Counted from the stretch's first letter, positions 7,520 to 14,940 are shown. The stretch is DNA of 16,232 nt from Armatimonadetes bacterium UBA5352 (GCA_002411015.1 DHPY01000086.1:41867-58098), one strand, 5' to 3'. Numbers and translations are program-made. The notes: generated by a model not told the origin, from the sequence alone.

Positions 7520-7651
7520 TTGCATGAGCTGCTCGATCCGACATCGTGGACACCACCGCAAAGGCCGACCGGGCGCTGCGGGCTGAAGTGGGTGCGCGAG
7601 CGACTCGGGCAGGAGTTCGAGGCGCAGGTTGCGGCCAGGCGCGCGTTCTGA
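7520..7651 (+). pseudogene. Possible C-terminal gene remnant, 43 codons
   Basis: After an in-frame stop at 7511-7513, a frame runs to TGA at 7649-7651 and reads LHELLDPTSW..., then WVRERLGQEFEAQVAARRAF at its end. The last 20 residues have the amphipathic Arg/Glu/Ala pattern and high GC third positions of a real coding C-terminus. No ribosome site precedes the only possible start (TTG at 7520). I do not recognise the family. It may be a decayed end of a lost gene or chance in GC-rich DNA. Confidence 0.25.
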
Positions 7652-7768
7652 GAAGGCGACTCACTGCGTGATCGGCATGCGGCGGTGACCGGCGAGCAGC
7701 GGAGGACCACGACCGGCATAGGGCTGCTCGCGATGGGGCGCGAAGGGTGACTCCGGACACGTGTGCGC

Positions 7769-7801
7769 GGTAGCAGCCTGCTGCCGCCCGGCAGCTCCGG
7801 G
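7769..7801 (+). promoter_or_regulatory. Twin hairpins in mgtE leader
   Basis: GGTAGCA-gcc-TGCTGCC (7769-7785, one G-U pair) is followed directly by CCCGG-cagct-CCGGG (7787-7801), ending about 105 bases before the mgtE start. They lie where a magnesium-sensing M-box would be expected, and the nearby GGTGACTCC and CTGCTGCCGCCC words resemble pieces of the M-box core, but the rest of the consensus is missing. They may be a divergent metal-responsive leader or unrelated hairpins. Confidence 0.3.
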
Positions 7802-7905
7802 CTTCATCGGCTGCGCCCCACCACGGGCCACGGCCTCATCCTGTGATGTGCGCGAGATGCGCTGTCGTGCCGAGGCGAGTGCGGTCCGGGTGTCTGGAGA
7901 GGATC

Positions 7906-9252
7906 ATGGCAGCTACGGGATCATCCACGGACAGACTGCGCGCGATGCTCGGCAGGTCATCTCGTGCTGAACTGCGATCACTGCTTGGGTCTATGCACCC
8001 CTCGACCGTCGCAGAGGGGATACAGGATCTCGAGCCTGAAGAAATCGTTGATGTGCTCCGATACGCTCCCCGGGAGGCCTGCAGCGAGATCCTGCGCTAT
8101 CTGGAGACGAACGTGCAGGCTCGGGTGGTGGATCTGTGTCATCTGGAGGAGGTCGCGGGACTGCTGGAGGGCATGCCTCCCGATGACCGCATTGACCTCT
8201 TCAAGCAGATGTCGCCGGAAACGCAGGAGCGTGTCCTCCGCGCGGCGCCACCGGACGAGCGCGAGGACATGCTGCGCCTTGCGGCCTACCGGGAGGAGAC
8301 GGCGGGCGCGCTGATGACCACGCGCTTCGTCACCGTCCGCCCGTGGGAAATGGTGACCGAGGCGATCGCCAGCGTTCGCGGGCAGGCAGCCGCGGCAGAG
8401 ATCATCAGCATCTCGTACGTTCTGGATGACGACGATGTGCTGGTAGGCGTCGTCTCCCTGCGCGAGCTCATGCTTGCAGCGGACGCCGCCCGAATCGCCG
8501 ACATCATGCACCGTGACCTCATTGTCGTTCACGTTGAGGATGATCAGGAGGAGGTCGCGAGGACTATTCACAGGCACGACCTCGCGGCCGTTCCAGTCGT
8601 TGACTCCGACGGCAGGCTGATTGGGACTGTCACCGCCGATGATGCAATGGAGGTTGAGGAGGACGAGGCCACGGAGGACTTCCACAAGATGGGCTCCGTG
8701 ACTCTGATGGAGACGAGTCTGCGGGATGCGGGGATCTGGCTGCTCTACCGCACACGCATGCCCTGGCTGCTCGCGCTGGTCTTCATGAACGTGTTCTCAG
8801 GAGCGGCGATCGCCCGCTTCGAGGAGACGATCGAGGCTTACATGGCACTCGTCTTCTTCCTGCCGCTGCTCATCGACTCCAGCGGCAACGCCGGTTCGCA
8901 AGCGGCGACCCTGGTCGTGCGGGCGCTCGCCACCGGCGACCTGGGCCCCCGGGATTGGCTGCGGATGATTGAGCGGGAGATGCTCGTCGTCGTTCCCCTT
9001 GGAGTAACCATGGCGCTCGGGGCGATGCTGATTGCCGCAGTGCGGGCTCCGGAGGTCCTCGTGCCTGTCGGACTGGCGATGGTGTCCGTCGTCGCCTTCG
9101 GCTCGCTGATGGGCGTCACCCTGCCGTTCATCCTGACGAAACTTCGGCTCGATCCCGCCGCGGCCAGCACCCCTCTCATCACCTCTCTCGCCGACATCGG
9201 CAGCGTGATCATCTACTTCGGCATCGCCACCTGGTACCTCGGCATAGGATGA
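7906..9252 (+). CDS. mgtE: Magnesium transporter/channel MgtE
   Basis: A 448-residue Mg2+ channel of the inner membrane, the usual MgtE length, working as a homodimer. The superhelical cytoplasmic N domain covers residues 15-130 (PREACSEILRYLE, MPPDDRIDLFKQM, PPDEREDMLRL repeats). The hallmark YREETAGALMTTRFVTV at 128-144 leads into CBS1 (about 137-195) and CBS2 (about 198-255), whose acidic surface senses Mg2+. Five transmembrane segments occupy about 283-448, including the conserved SSGNAGSQAATLVVRALATGD at 325-345 and SLADIGSVIIYF, where D430 matches the pore aspartate of Thermus MgtE. The start is ATG at 7906 with GGAGAGG 3 bases upstream; the longer ORF from 7843 is not supported. It is the only plus-strand gene, converging on the metallophosphoesterase gene with an 81-bp gap. 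Regulation may involve the hairpins at 7769-7801. Confidence 0.96.
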   Translation: MAATGSSTDRLRAMLGRSSRAELRSLLGSMHPSTVAEGIQDLEPEEIVDVLRYAPREACSEILRYLETNVQARVVDLCHLEEVAGLLEGMPPDDRIDLFKQMSPETQERVLRAAPPDEREDMLRLAAYREETAGALMTTRFVTVRPWEMVTEAIASVRGQAAAAEIISISYVLDDDDVLVGVVSLRELMLAADAARIADIMHRDLIVVHVEDDQEEVARTIHRHDLAAVPVVDSDGRLIGTVTADDAMEVEEDEATEDFHKMGSVTLMETSLRDAGIWLLYRTRMPWLLALVFMNVFSGAAIARFEETIEAYMALVFFLPLLIDSSGNAGSQAATLVVRALATGDLGPRDWLRMIEREMLVVVPLGVTMALGAMLIAAVRAPEVLVPVGLAMVSVVAFGSLMGVTLPFILTKLRLDPAAASTPLITSLADIGSVIIYFGIATWYLGIG

Positions 9253-9333
9253 GCGTGGCGGTCGCGGATGCCGGCGTACCGAGCACGTCGGAGGCCCGCT
9301 CTCTGACCTCGCGGCGCTCCCTGCCGCTTCGGG

Positions 9334-10461
9334 CTACCTGAACATCGGCCGCGCGACCCACTTAAGCGCGGGGTGCGGGCCGTCGGCCATCGCCGCCCAC
9401 CGGGCCGCGGCTCCGCCACCAAGGTCCTGACTCAGCGTGAACTGCCACTGGCTGCGGTCGGCGACATGGTCGCTGCTCTCTACCAGACAGTTGTCCTGCA
9501 CGTTCCAGGTGATCGCCTGGATGCGGTTCTGTGCGGGCATGAAGCGCAGCAGGCGGATGTTGCGGCCGCCGCCGTAGTCGAACATCATCTCGTGCACGAT
9601 GTTGCCACCCTCGGCCCTGGAGGACTGGCGAATCGCCTGCGTGCGGCTCTGGTCGCCGGTCTGCACGAGCATGATGTTCGGGTGCTTGCTGTAGAGCTTC
9701 TCCCAGAGCTGCTGCGGCGAGTTCCCGCGCTCCTTGTGGGTCTTGTGCCAGAGCATGCGGCCCTTCGGGTCATCGAACCAGCCCTCGGCGGTGGTTGGCG
9801 GGGTCAGTGGCCCAAGGCTCATGTGCGTTACCACGAAGACCTTCCGGTCGGGATGGCTCGCCAGCACATCCGCCGCCCACGCCAGCACGTCATCCGGCGC
9901 GCTGCACTCCAGGTGCAGGAGGAGCAGGTCGACTCCCCCGGCGCTGATGAGCTGGTAGGAGTTGGCGTTGTTGCCGGAGGTCGCGGGCCCGAGCTCCGGG
10001 TTGCCCGCGTAGGCCCCGCCATACCACCTGAATCCCGCGAACCGCTCGGCGCCGAAATACTGCTGGAAGAGCGAGGTGTCCCCTGCCGAGGTCATGTCGT
10101 GGTTCCCGGGCGCTATGCCGTAGGGCACCACCCCGTGCAGGCGGTCCATGCACATGCGGGCGACCTCCCACTGCTCCGGGATGTTCTTGTCCACGATGTC
10201 GCCGCTGTGGGTGACGAAGACGATCCGCTGCGACTTGAGGTGCTCGAGTATCCACGGCGTGAGCGCCTCGAAGTTGGGGTTCTCAAGCGCGGGGAGGCCT
10301 TCAACCTGACCGCCCGCCTCGCGGCCGCGATAGGCTTGCGTGTCGGGGATGACCGCTACGATGAAGCTGCCCTCTGGCGCAGGCTCGAGATCGGCCAGCG
10401 CGGCTGGCATGAGAGCTGCAAGGAGCAGCAGTGCGGCGATCAGGACGGCGTACCTCTTCAT
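9334..10461 (-). CDS. Secreted metallophosphoesterase with altered last metal motif
   Basis: A 375-residue exported calcineurin-like phosphoesterase. Residues 1-23 (MKRYAVLIAALLLLAALMPAALA) form a clear signal peptide. Metal and catalytic motifs are D40 (VIPDTQAY), GDIVD at 87-91, GNHD at 119-122 and H213 (VTHMSLG). The usual final GHxH is replaced by GDQSR at 269-273, removing both histidines that normally hold the second metal; this could mark a subfamily or reduced activity. The start at 10461 has GGAAGGGA just upstream; the GTG at 10479 overlaps this site and was rejected. It follows the glycosidase-like gene by 144 bp, with a strong hairpin between them, so the two may be separately transcribed. 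Probable role is periplasmic hydrolysis of a phosphoester; the substrate is unknown. Confidence 0.9.
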   Translation of the reverse strand: MKRYAVLIAALLLLAALMPAALADLEPAPEGSFIVAVIPDTQAYRGREAGGQVEGLPALENPNFEALTPWILEHLKSQRIVFVTHSGDIVDKNIPEQWEVARMCMDRLHGVVPYGIAPGNHDMTSAGDTSLFQQYFGAERFAGFRWYGGAYAGNPELGPATSGNNANSYQLISAGGVDLLLLHLECSAPDDVLAWAADVLASHPDRKVFVVTHMSLGPLTPPTTAEGWFDDPKGRMLWHKTHKERGNSPQQLWEKLYSKHPNIMLVQTGDQSRTQAIRQSSRAEGGNIVHEMMFDYGGGRNIRLLRFMPAQNRIQAITWNVQDNCLVESSDHVADRSQWQFTLSQDLGGGAAARWAAMADGPHPALKWVARPMFR

Positions 10462-10556
10462 CGGAGGCGTCCCTTCCACGTGCTGTCGTGACGACTGCGC
10501 GGAGGGTTCGCTGTCTTCGGCGAATCACCTCGCACGTTGGGTAGTCTGTACAGAGT

Positions 10557-10583
10557 GAGGGGCCGGCGCGCTGCCGGCCCCTC
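10557..10583 (-). terminator. Perfect 11-bp hairpin after the glycosidase-like gene
   Basis: GAGGGGCCGGC (10557-10567) pairs perfectly with GCCGGCCCCTC (10573-10583) around the 5-base loop GCGCT, starting 22 bases after the stop codon of the glycosidase-like gene. There is no T-tract after it on the minus strand, so it is a terminator-like or mRNA-stabilising hairpin rather than a classic intrinsic terminator. Confidence 0.6.
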
Positions 10584-10605
10584 GCATACGGCGCGTCAAG
10601 AGGCG

Positions 10606-12462
10606 CTATCGCCGGGTAAGCAGCCGCGTCTCAGAGCCGAACGCGGGCAGCGCGACCTCGAAGGTGCCGTCGATCTCCTCGAGGCCCTCGCCATGCATGT
10701 CGCAGACTGAGCAGATGCCGCCCGGGTCAACGGTGGCGGTGATCGGTTCCTCCAGCGGGTTGGTCATCAGCAGCCAGGTGCGGCCGTCATACTCCCACGC
10801 CCGCCAGTGCACCACGTCGCCCTCTGAGGTGACCGAGACGCGGCCGTCTGCCTCGCCGACCATCACGGGCATCGAAAGCTCCTTCAACTCCGCATTCATC
10901 GCCGGGAAGGCCGCCCACAGCGGCGTGTTCTCAAGCTCCCAGCCGGGATCGCGGAAGGAGTACCAGAAGATGCCCTTCGCGCCGTGGATCAGCGACAGGT
11001 AGACCATGCTCCGCGCCTGCTCCGGCGTCGGCTGGTTCATCGGGTTCGGGATCCAGCCCGACTGCAGCACCGCCGTCAGGTTCTGCCAGGGCTCCAGCCC
11101 CGCCATCGCGGTGTCAAGCCAGTCGGAGACCATTGTGAGCGGCTGACGCGGGATCGGGTACGGGTCCACCTGCATGATGTCGCAGAAGTCCGCCCAGTAC
11201 TCAAAGCCCGGGGGCTGGCAGAGCGTCAGCTCGATCGGGTGGTCCGGGTCGGCCTCTTTGAGCGCGATGTAGACATCGGGCACCTCGTCGGTGATCTCCG
11301 GGCGGATGTCCGGCTCGTCGATGATCTTCCAGCACATAACCGCCGGGTGATCGCGGTATGCCTCGATCCCGGCCAGCGAGTCCGCGAGGTTGGCAGCAAC
11401 CAGCCCGCCCGCGTAGAGTGGCGCGTCCATCATCAGGCCATTCTCTGCACAGGCGTCGAGCGTCGCGCCGAGCTGCTCGAGATCCTGCGGGCCAACGCCC
11501 TGCACGCAGTTGAAGCCCGCATCCGCGAGCATCGGGTAGTGGCTCGCTGAGACGTGGTAGAGGCCGATCGGGAAGAAGGGCTCGCCATCCACCAGGATCG
11601 TGCCCGTGTCGGTCAGGTAGGTGGGCTTGCGGTCCTGTAGCGGCACGAACAGGTGAGCCATCTGGCCGGGGATCGGGCCGAGGCTGGCCTCGACGCGGTA
11701 GGTGCCGGCCGCAAGCTCGGGAAGAGTGAGTGTCGCCACCCACAGGCCGTCCTCACCGGGCGCGATCTCGAGCTCGGCGCCCACATCATCGCCCTCGTTC
11801 TCGTAGATGGTGATCTGCACCGGCGTCGTGTCATTCTGGAACGGCTGGCCGCGCCGGATGGTGAAGCTGACAGCGCGCTCGCCGGGCTTGAGCACCTGCC
11901 GCAGCGGCGAGAGCGAGACGACCGGCGCGGGCGAGGTGCGCTCGAAGGTCACATCATCGAACCACGCGGTCCCGGCGTTGAAGAGCCGCAGCAGCAGCGA
12001 CGCGCGCGTCACCTCCGGCGGAAGCTGCACCTCAAGCTCGATGAGCTGCCAGTCGCCGGCGGTCACGGGCAGCGCCTCGCGGGCGTACTGCCCGAGCGGG
12101 TTCGCGCCGTCGTCGGTGTAGCCCTCGATCTTCAGCGCGGCGGCCCCGCCACGGCCCGCGGGCGACTCACCGCGGAACCACGCGCGGAAGGTGTAGCTGG
12201 CGCCGCCCTCGAGGTCGCGCGCGACGGTCGCGACGTAGGGGTTCGCGGCGCCCTCGGCGTCGCTGAAGCGCAGCGACGACGCGCCGGAGTGCGCGACCTC
12301 GCTATCCACGGAGGTCATGTCCGGGTTGATGATGGACCAGCCGCTAAGGCCGTCCTCAAAGCCCGGGTTGGTCAGCTCGATCTGCATGACATCCTCCTGC
12401 GCGAAACAGGCGGTGGCGAGCAGCACGGTCATCAGCATCAATGCCAACCGAACATGACTCAT
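10606..12462 (-). CDS. Secreted multidomain glycoside-hydrolase-like protein with carbohydrate-binding module
   Basis: A 618-residue exported protein. Residues 1-21 are a signal peptide (MSHVRLALMLMTVLLATACFA), with a weak lipobox-like TAC that leaves lipoprotein status open. Residues 27-175 look like a CBM4/9-type jelly roll (LTNPGFEDGLSGW at the start, WFDDVTFE at the end). About 180-278 is a second beta-sandwich, and about 285-530 a TIM barrel opened by LVDGEPFFPIGLYHVS, typical of GH2/GH42-like barrels. E383 in KIIDEPD is the likely acid/base. A matching nucleophile Glu is not evident; the seventh-strand region reads AVLQSGW. A C-terminal beta domain (about 540-618) follows. ATG at 12462 has GAGGAG about 7 bases upstream. 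It lies 22 bp after the UroD-like gene, so these are probably cotranscribed. It likely acts on an extracellular polysaccharide; specificity unknown. Confidence 0.85.
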   Translation of the reverse strand: MSHVRLALMLMTVLLATACFAQEDVMQIELTNPGFEDGLSGWSIINPDMTSVDSEVAHSGASSLRFSDAEGAANPYVATVARDLEGGASYTFRAWFRGESPAGRGGAAALKIEGYTDDGANPLGQYAREALPVTAGDWQLIELEVQLPPEVTRASLLLRLFNAGTAWFDDVTFERTSPAPVVSLSPLRQVLKPGERAVSFTIRRGQPFQNDTTPVQITIYENEGDDVGAELEIAPGEDGLWVATLTLPELAAGTYRVEASLGPIPGQMAHLFVPLQDRKPTYLTDTGTILVDGEPFFPIGLYHVSASHYPMLADAGFNCVQGVGPQDLEQLGATLDACAENGLMMDAPLYAGGLVAANLADSLAGIEAYRDHPAVMCWKIIDEPDIRPEITDEVPDVYIALKEADPDHPIELTLCQPPGFEYWADFCDIMQVDPYPIPRQPLTMVSDWLDTAMAGLEPWQNLTAVLQSGWIPNPMNQPTPEQARSMVYLSLIHGAKGIFWYSFRDPGWELENTPLWAAFPAMNAELKELSMPVMVGEADGRVSVTSEGDVVHWRAWEYDGRTWLLMTNPLEEPITATVDPGGICSVCDMHGEGLEEIDGTFEVALPAFGSETRLLTRR

Positions 12463-12484
12463 CACGATCGCTCCTCTGTCTGGC

Positions 12485-13474
12485 TCACTTCACCCTGAGC
12501 TCAGCGTACTTTCGAAGCAGCCTCAGGTATACCCGGTACTGCTCCAGCGACACCCCCGGCGGGGTCTGGTGGTCCACGCTCGGCACGAACCGCCCGCTGC
12601 GCATCAGCGGCAGCAGGCGCTCGAACTCCGCACGGATCGCCTCCTCGCCCCGGTTCATCACCATCTTATCGTAGTGCCCGATCATCACGAACTCCGGGTG
12701 CGCGCGGCGGATCGCCATCCCATCTACCCCCGCCTGGCGCTCCAGCGGCAGCACTCCGCGGATCCCGGTGCGCTCCAGCCACGGGATCATCTCCGTCACA
12801 TCGCCGTCGCTATCGCAGATGGCGATGGAGCCGATTTGGTCGATCACCGGCACGACCCTCCGATGATATGGTTCGACAAACTCCGCGAACATCCCCTCCG
12901 AGAGCATCGGCCCATGGTTGTACGACATGTCCTCGGCGAAGGTCACGAAGTCGGGAGTGGCGATCTCCCCCACCTGCCGCAGCATCTCCATCGAGTGCTC
13001 GGCGAGGCCGGCGTTCATCCGGTGCATAAGCTCCGGGTAGTCGAAGAACGCGTAGAAGTGCTCCTCGATGCCGAAGAGCCTGCGCGGAAACCAGAAGAAG
13101 CCATCCACCACCGCCCACAGCACGAAGCTTTCGCGGTCGTGGGTGCGCAGATGCTCGCGCAGGTCATCCATAAGCGGTGCATTGTCCGGGAAGAGGGTCG
13201 GCTCGATCTCATCGTACTTCGCCGGGCCGGGCATCCGTGGAGCACCGTGCTTGGGCGGCGCCGGGCAGCCTGGCCCGAGCGGATTGATGCGCACGCAGTA
13301 GACCGGGTCGAGGCCGAAGTGCTCCTGCACCTCGTAGCGCGAAAGCTCCGCGGGCAGCCCCTCGGTGTGCCAGCGATCGATCGTCTGATCCCAGTAGGGC
13401 GCCCACTCGACCACCGGCAGCCGGTCAAGCGGCTCTCCGAACATCGCGGCACGGAAGCGCTCTCTGATGGTCAC
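12485..13474 (-). CDS. UroD-family protein (uroporphyrinogen decarboxylase/methyltransferase-like), divergent
   Basis: A 329-residue single-domain TIM barrel of the UroD superfamily, which includes HemE and corrinoid-dependent methyltransferases such as MtaA and CmuA. Recognisable stretches are the start TIRERFRAAMFGEPLDRLP, FAEDMSYNHGPMLS at 179-192, CDSDGDVTEMIPWL at 220-233, VLPLERQAGVD at 241-251, GHYDKMVM at 266-273 and PSVDHQTPPGVSLEQY at 298-313. The HxC...C zinc ligands of MtaA-type methyltransferases are not seen, and the HemE N-terminal arginine motif is not apparent, so neither HemE nor classical methyl transfer can be assumed. This subgroup is expanded in sugar-degrading Planctomycetota/Armatimonadota-like genomes and its substrate is unknown. 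GTG at 13474 is the start, with GGGAGG 10 bases upstream; its GTGA overlaps the stop of an upstream relict tail. Confidence 0.87.
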   Translation of the reverse strand: MTIRERFRAAMFGEPLDRLPVVEWAPYWDQTIDRWHTEGLPAELSRYEVQEHFGLDPVYCVRINPLGPGCPAPPKHGAPRMPGPAKYDEIEPTLFPDNAPLMDDLREHLRTHDRESFVLWAVVDGFFWFPRRLFGIEEHFYAFFDYPELMHRMNAGLAEHSMEMLRQVGEIATPDFVTFAEDMSYNHGPMLSEGMFAEFVEPYHRRVVPVIDQIGSIAICDSDGDVTEMIPWLERTGIRGVLPLERQAGVDGMAIRRAHPEFVMIGHYDKMVMNRGEEAIRAEFERLLPLMRSGRFVPSVDHQTPPGVSLEQYRVYLRLLRKYAELRVK

Positions 13475-13551
13475 GCGGCATCGGCCTCCCGCGGATCGCT
13501 CGCGTTCAGATACTCCTCGACATTCGTCCAGCCATCGTCATCTGGATCGCA
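13471..13551 (-). pseudogene. Relict EF-hand-like C-terminal tail of a lost secreted protein
   Basis: In the gap before the UroD gene, one minus frame opens right after a stop (13552-13554) and encodes 26 codons beginning CDPDDDGWTNVEEYLNASDP and ending EADAA before TGA at 13471-13473. DPDDDGWTNVEE fits a calcium-binding loop exactly (D at 1, 3 and 5, G at 6, N at 9, E at 12). Such DxDxDGxxNxxEYLxGTDP tails end many secreted polysaccharide-degrading enzymes of Planctomycetota-like bacteria. No start codon or ribosome site exists, so this looks like the surviving 3' end of a deleted gene. Its stop overlaps the UroD GTG as GTGA, the usual sign of past translational coupling. Confidence 0.55.
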
Positions 13552-13561
13552 TCATCGAATA

Positions 13562-14620
13562 TCATGCGCGATTGGTCGCTCTCTGCTCCAGCGCATACTC
13601 AAGTGCCGCCGGAATGCGGCAGTCATACGGCTCGCCCTCATACGGAAGCTCGCCCGCGAGGATCATCTCCTCCAGCGGCGACTCGCGCTTCACGAAGGGC
13701 GGCATGACCATACTGCGCGTGCGCGCGGACTCGTAGATCGCCATCATGATCTGCTGCGTCACGAGCGCCTGTGAAGCGACGTTCCGGTGCACCGGGCCGC
13801 CGTCCATCCATGCGAGAAGCTCCGCGAGGTAGCCGTTCGGCTGCGGGCTCGCCTTCGGCTCGTGGATGCCCTCGGAGTTGACCAGCACCGCCTGCTCGCG
13901 GTTGAAGTTGATGATGCCATCGGGGCCGCTGAGGCGGGACTCCCGGTACTTCACGCCATCCTCGAGGTCCATCGAGAGGATCATCTCGTCCTCGCCGAAG
14001 CGGATCAGCGCGTGGGTCTTCTCCTCCGCGTAGGAGCCGCGCTCGAAGCGGTTCGTGTGGCGCTGGATCCAGCCGAGGACGTCGGTCCAGTCGGGGTTGC
14101 CGAGGATCCAGCGGTAGGCGTCGATGAGGTGCGAGGCCATATTCAGCATCCCGCCGCCGGAGCGCCAGTGGATGCTCACCGGCCGACCGATCGCGCCCGC
14201 GGCGACCATCTCGCGCGTGGCGTTGTAGCCGGCGCAGAAGCGAGTCTGGTGGTGCACGACGAAGTGGCAGCCACGCTCCTCCGCGAGCGCGACGGCGTCC
14301 ATCGGCCCGCCGAGTTCATCGCTCATCGGCTTCTCGGAGATGACGGCCTTGGCGCCGGACTCGATCGCGGCGATGGCAAGCTCCATGTGCGTGGGGTTCC
14401 AGGTGCAGACGCTGACGATATCCGGCTGCACCTCGGCGAGCATCGCCTGGTAGTCGGTATAGCGTCGCGCGATTCCGTGGGTGTCGCAGTAGGCGTTGAG
14501 GCGACCCTCATTGAAGTCGCAGCCGGCGACGAGGTCAACGCGATCGCTGCCGGTGTAGTAGAGCGCGTGGGCTTTGGCAATGCCGCCGGTGCCAATGACG
14601 GCGGCGGTGAAGTGGCTCAT
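13562..14620 (-). CDS. Gfo/Idh/MocA family NAD(P)-dependent oxidoreductase
   Basis: A 352-residue cytoplasmic dehydrogenase of the glucose-fructose oxidoreductase/inositol dehydrogenase family. The N-terminal Rossmann fold begins AAVIGTGGIAKAHA with GTGGIA at 10-15. The hallmark EKP sits at 96-98 (ISEKPMSD), where K97 is the catalytic/nucleotide lysine. HxxD at H164 and D167 (GGGMLNMASHLIDAYRW) provides the usual active-site histidine. The C-terminal alpha/beta domain fills the remainder. GGGAGG lies 8 bases before the ATG at 14620. Its stop (GCATGA) overlaps an ATG that opens a meaningless 19-codon frame into the UroD upstream region. The family oxidises C1-C3 hydroxyls of sugars, amino sugars or inositols; the substrate here is unknown. 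It is likely cotranscribed with the UroD gene 87 bp away. Confidence 0.94.
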   Translation of the reverse strand: MSHFTAAVIGTGGIAKAHALYYTGSDRVDLVAGCDFNEGRLNAYCDTHGIARRYTDYQAMLAEVQPDIVSVCTWNPTHMELAIAAIESGAKAVISEKPMSDELGGPMDAVALAEERGCHFVVHHQTRFCAGYNATREMVAAGAIGRPVSIHWRSGGGMLNMASHLIDAYRWILGNPDWTDVLGWIQRHTNRFERGSYAEEKTHALIRFGEDEMILSMDLEDGVKYRESRLSGPDGIINFNREQAVLVNSEGIHEPKASPQPNGYLAELLAWMDGGPVHRNVASQALVTQQIMMAIYESARTRSMVMPPFVKRESPLEEMILAGELPYEGEPYDCRIPAALEYALEQRATNRA

Positions 14621-14696
14621 TCTGCGTGCCTCCCGGAGAGTCCCATAGTGGGGCGCTATTCGCTCGGCGGAGGCTCAGGACCTTCGGGGATACGGC

Positions 14697-14728
14697 AACG
14701 GCTGACGGGCTGGAAGCCCGTCGCTACG
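14697..14728. repeat. 32-nt direct repeat with GGA-loop hairpin, copy A
   Basis: All 32 bases are identical to 15019-15050. The core GACGGGCT (14704-14711), GGA loop, AGCCCGTC (14715-14722) is a perfect 8-bp hairpin. Confidence 0.85.
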
Positions 14729-14764
14729 AACGACACGGCAACGGCCTACGGAACGACAAACGGC

Positions 14765-14789
14765 GGCAGGCTGGAAGTGGAAGCCTGCC
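14765..14789. repeat. Variant hairpin of the same family
   Basis: GGCAGGCT (14765-14772) pairs with AGCCTGCC (14782-14789) around the loop GGAAGTGGA, as if the GGA-loop hairpin had gained an internal duplication of GGA. Confidence 0.6.
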
Positions 14790-14856
14790 CCACGTGAAGG
14801 CACAGGCCCCCCTACCCTCTGTGGCGAAGGCATGCTTGCCTGCGGTCAGTCGTCGT

Positions 14857-14925
14857 CTCCCCCTCTCCCGCGAGAAACCGTGCCGTTTGCGGTTTCAAGG
14901 GGGAGGGGGCCGGGGGGAGGGGCCG
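14857..14925. repeat. G/C-rich hairpin repeat, copy 2
   Basis: The C-rich arm (14857-14870) and 30-nt G-rich arm (14896-14925) match copy 1 (1907-1972) exactly. The inner stem is GAAACCG/CGGTTTC at 14874-14880 and 14890-14896, with the 9-nt loop TGCCGTTTG. Confidence 0.8.
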
Positions 14926-14940
14926 TCGTTTGTCGTTCCA

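Larger units (their letters stand above)
7324..7905. other. 582-bp divergent intergenic region
   Basis: This region separates the divergently transcribed membrane protein gene and mgtE and must hold both promoters, but no convincing -35/-10 pair was found in this GC-rich sequence. It contains three consecutive hairpins proximal to the membrane protein gene (7383-7491), a possible 43-codon gene remnant (7520-7651, plus), and two back-to-back hairpins about 105-137 bases before mgtE (7769-7801). No complete gene, tRNA or known riboswitch was recognised. Confidence 0.7.

Noticed and set aside
7605..7640. tRNA-like GTTCGAG word at 7615
   Set aside because: The flanking bases cannot form a T-arm or acceptor stem.
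7741..7905. Canonical M-box magnesium riboswitch before mgtE
   Set aside because: Only two short core-like words are present; the middle and 3' conserved segments are absent, so it is reported only as a possible divergent leader.
9373..10491. 372-codon plus-strand open frame opposite the metallophosphoesterase
   Set aside because: The minus-strand gene has a signal peptide and metal motifs; the plus-strand translation has none.
13508..13566. 19-codon frame starting at ATG overlapping the Gfo/Idh/MocA stop
   Set aside because: It ends quickly, has no recognisable sequence, and overlaps out of frame with the better-supported EF-hand-like tail.
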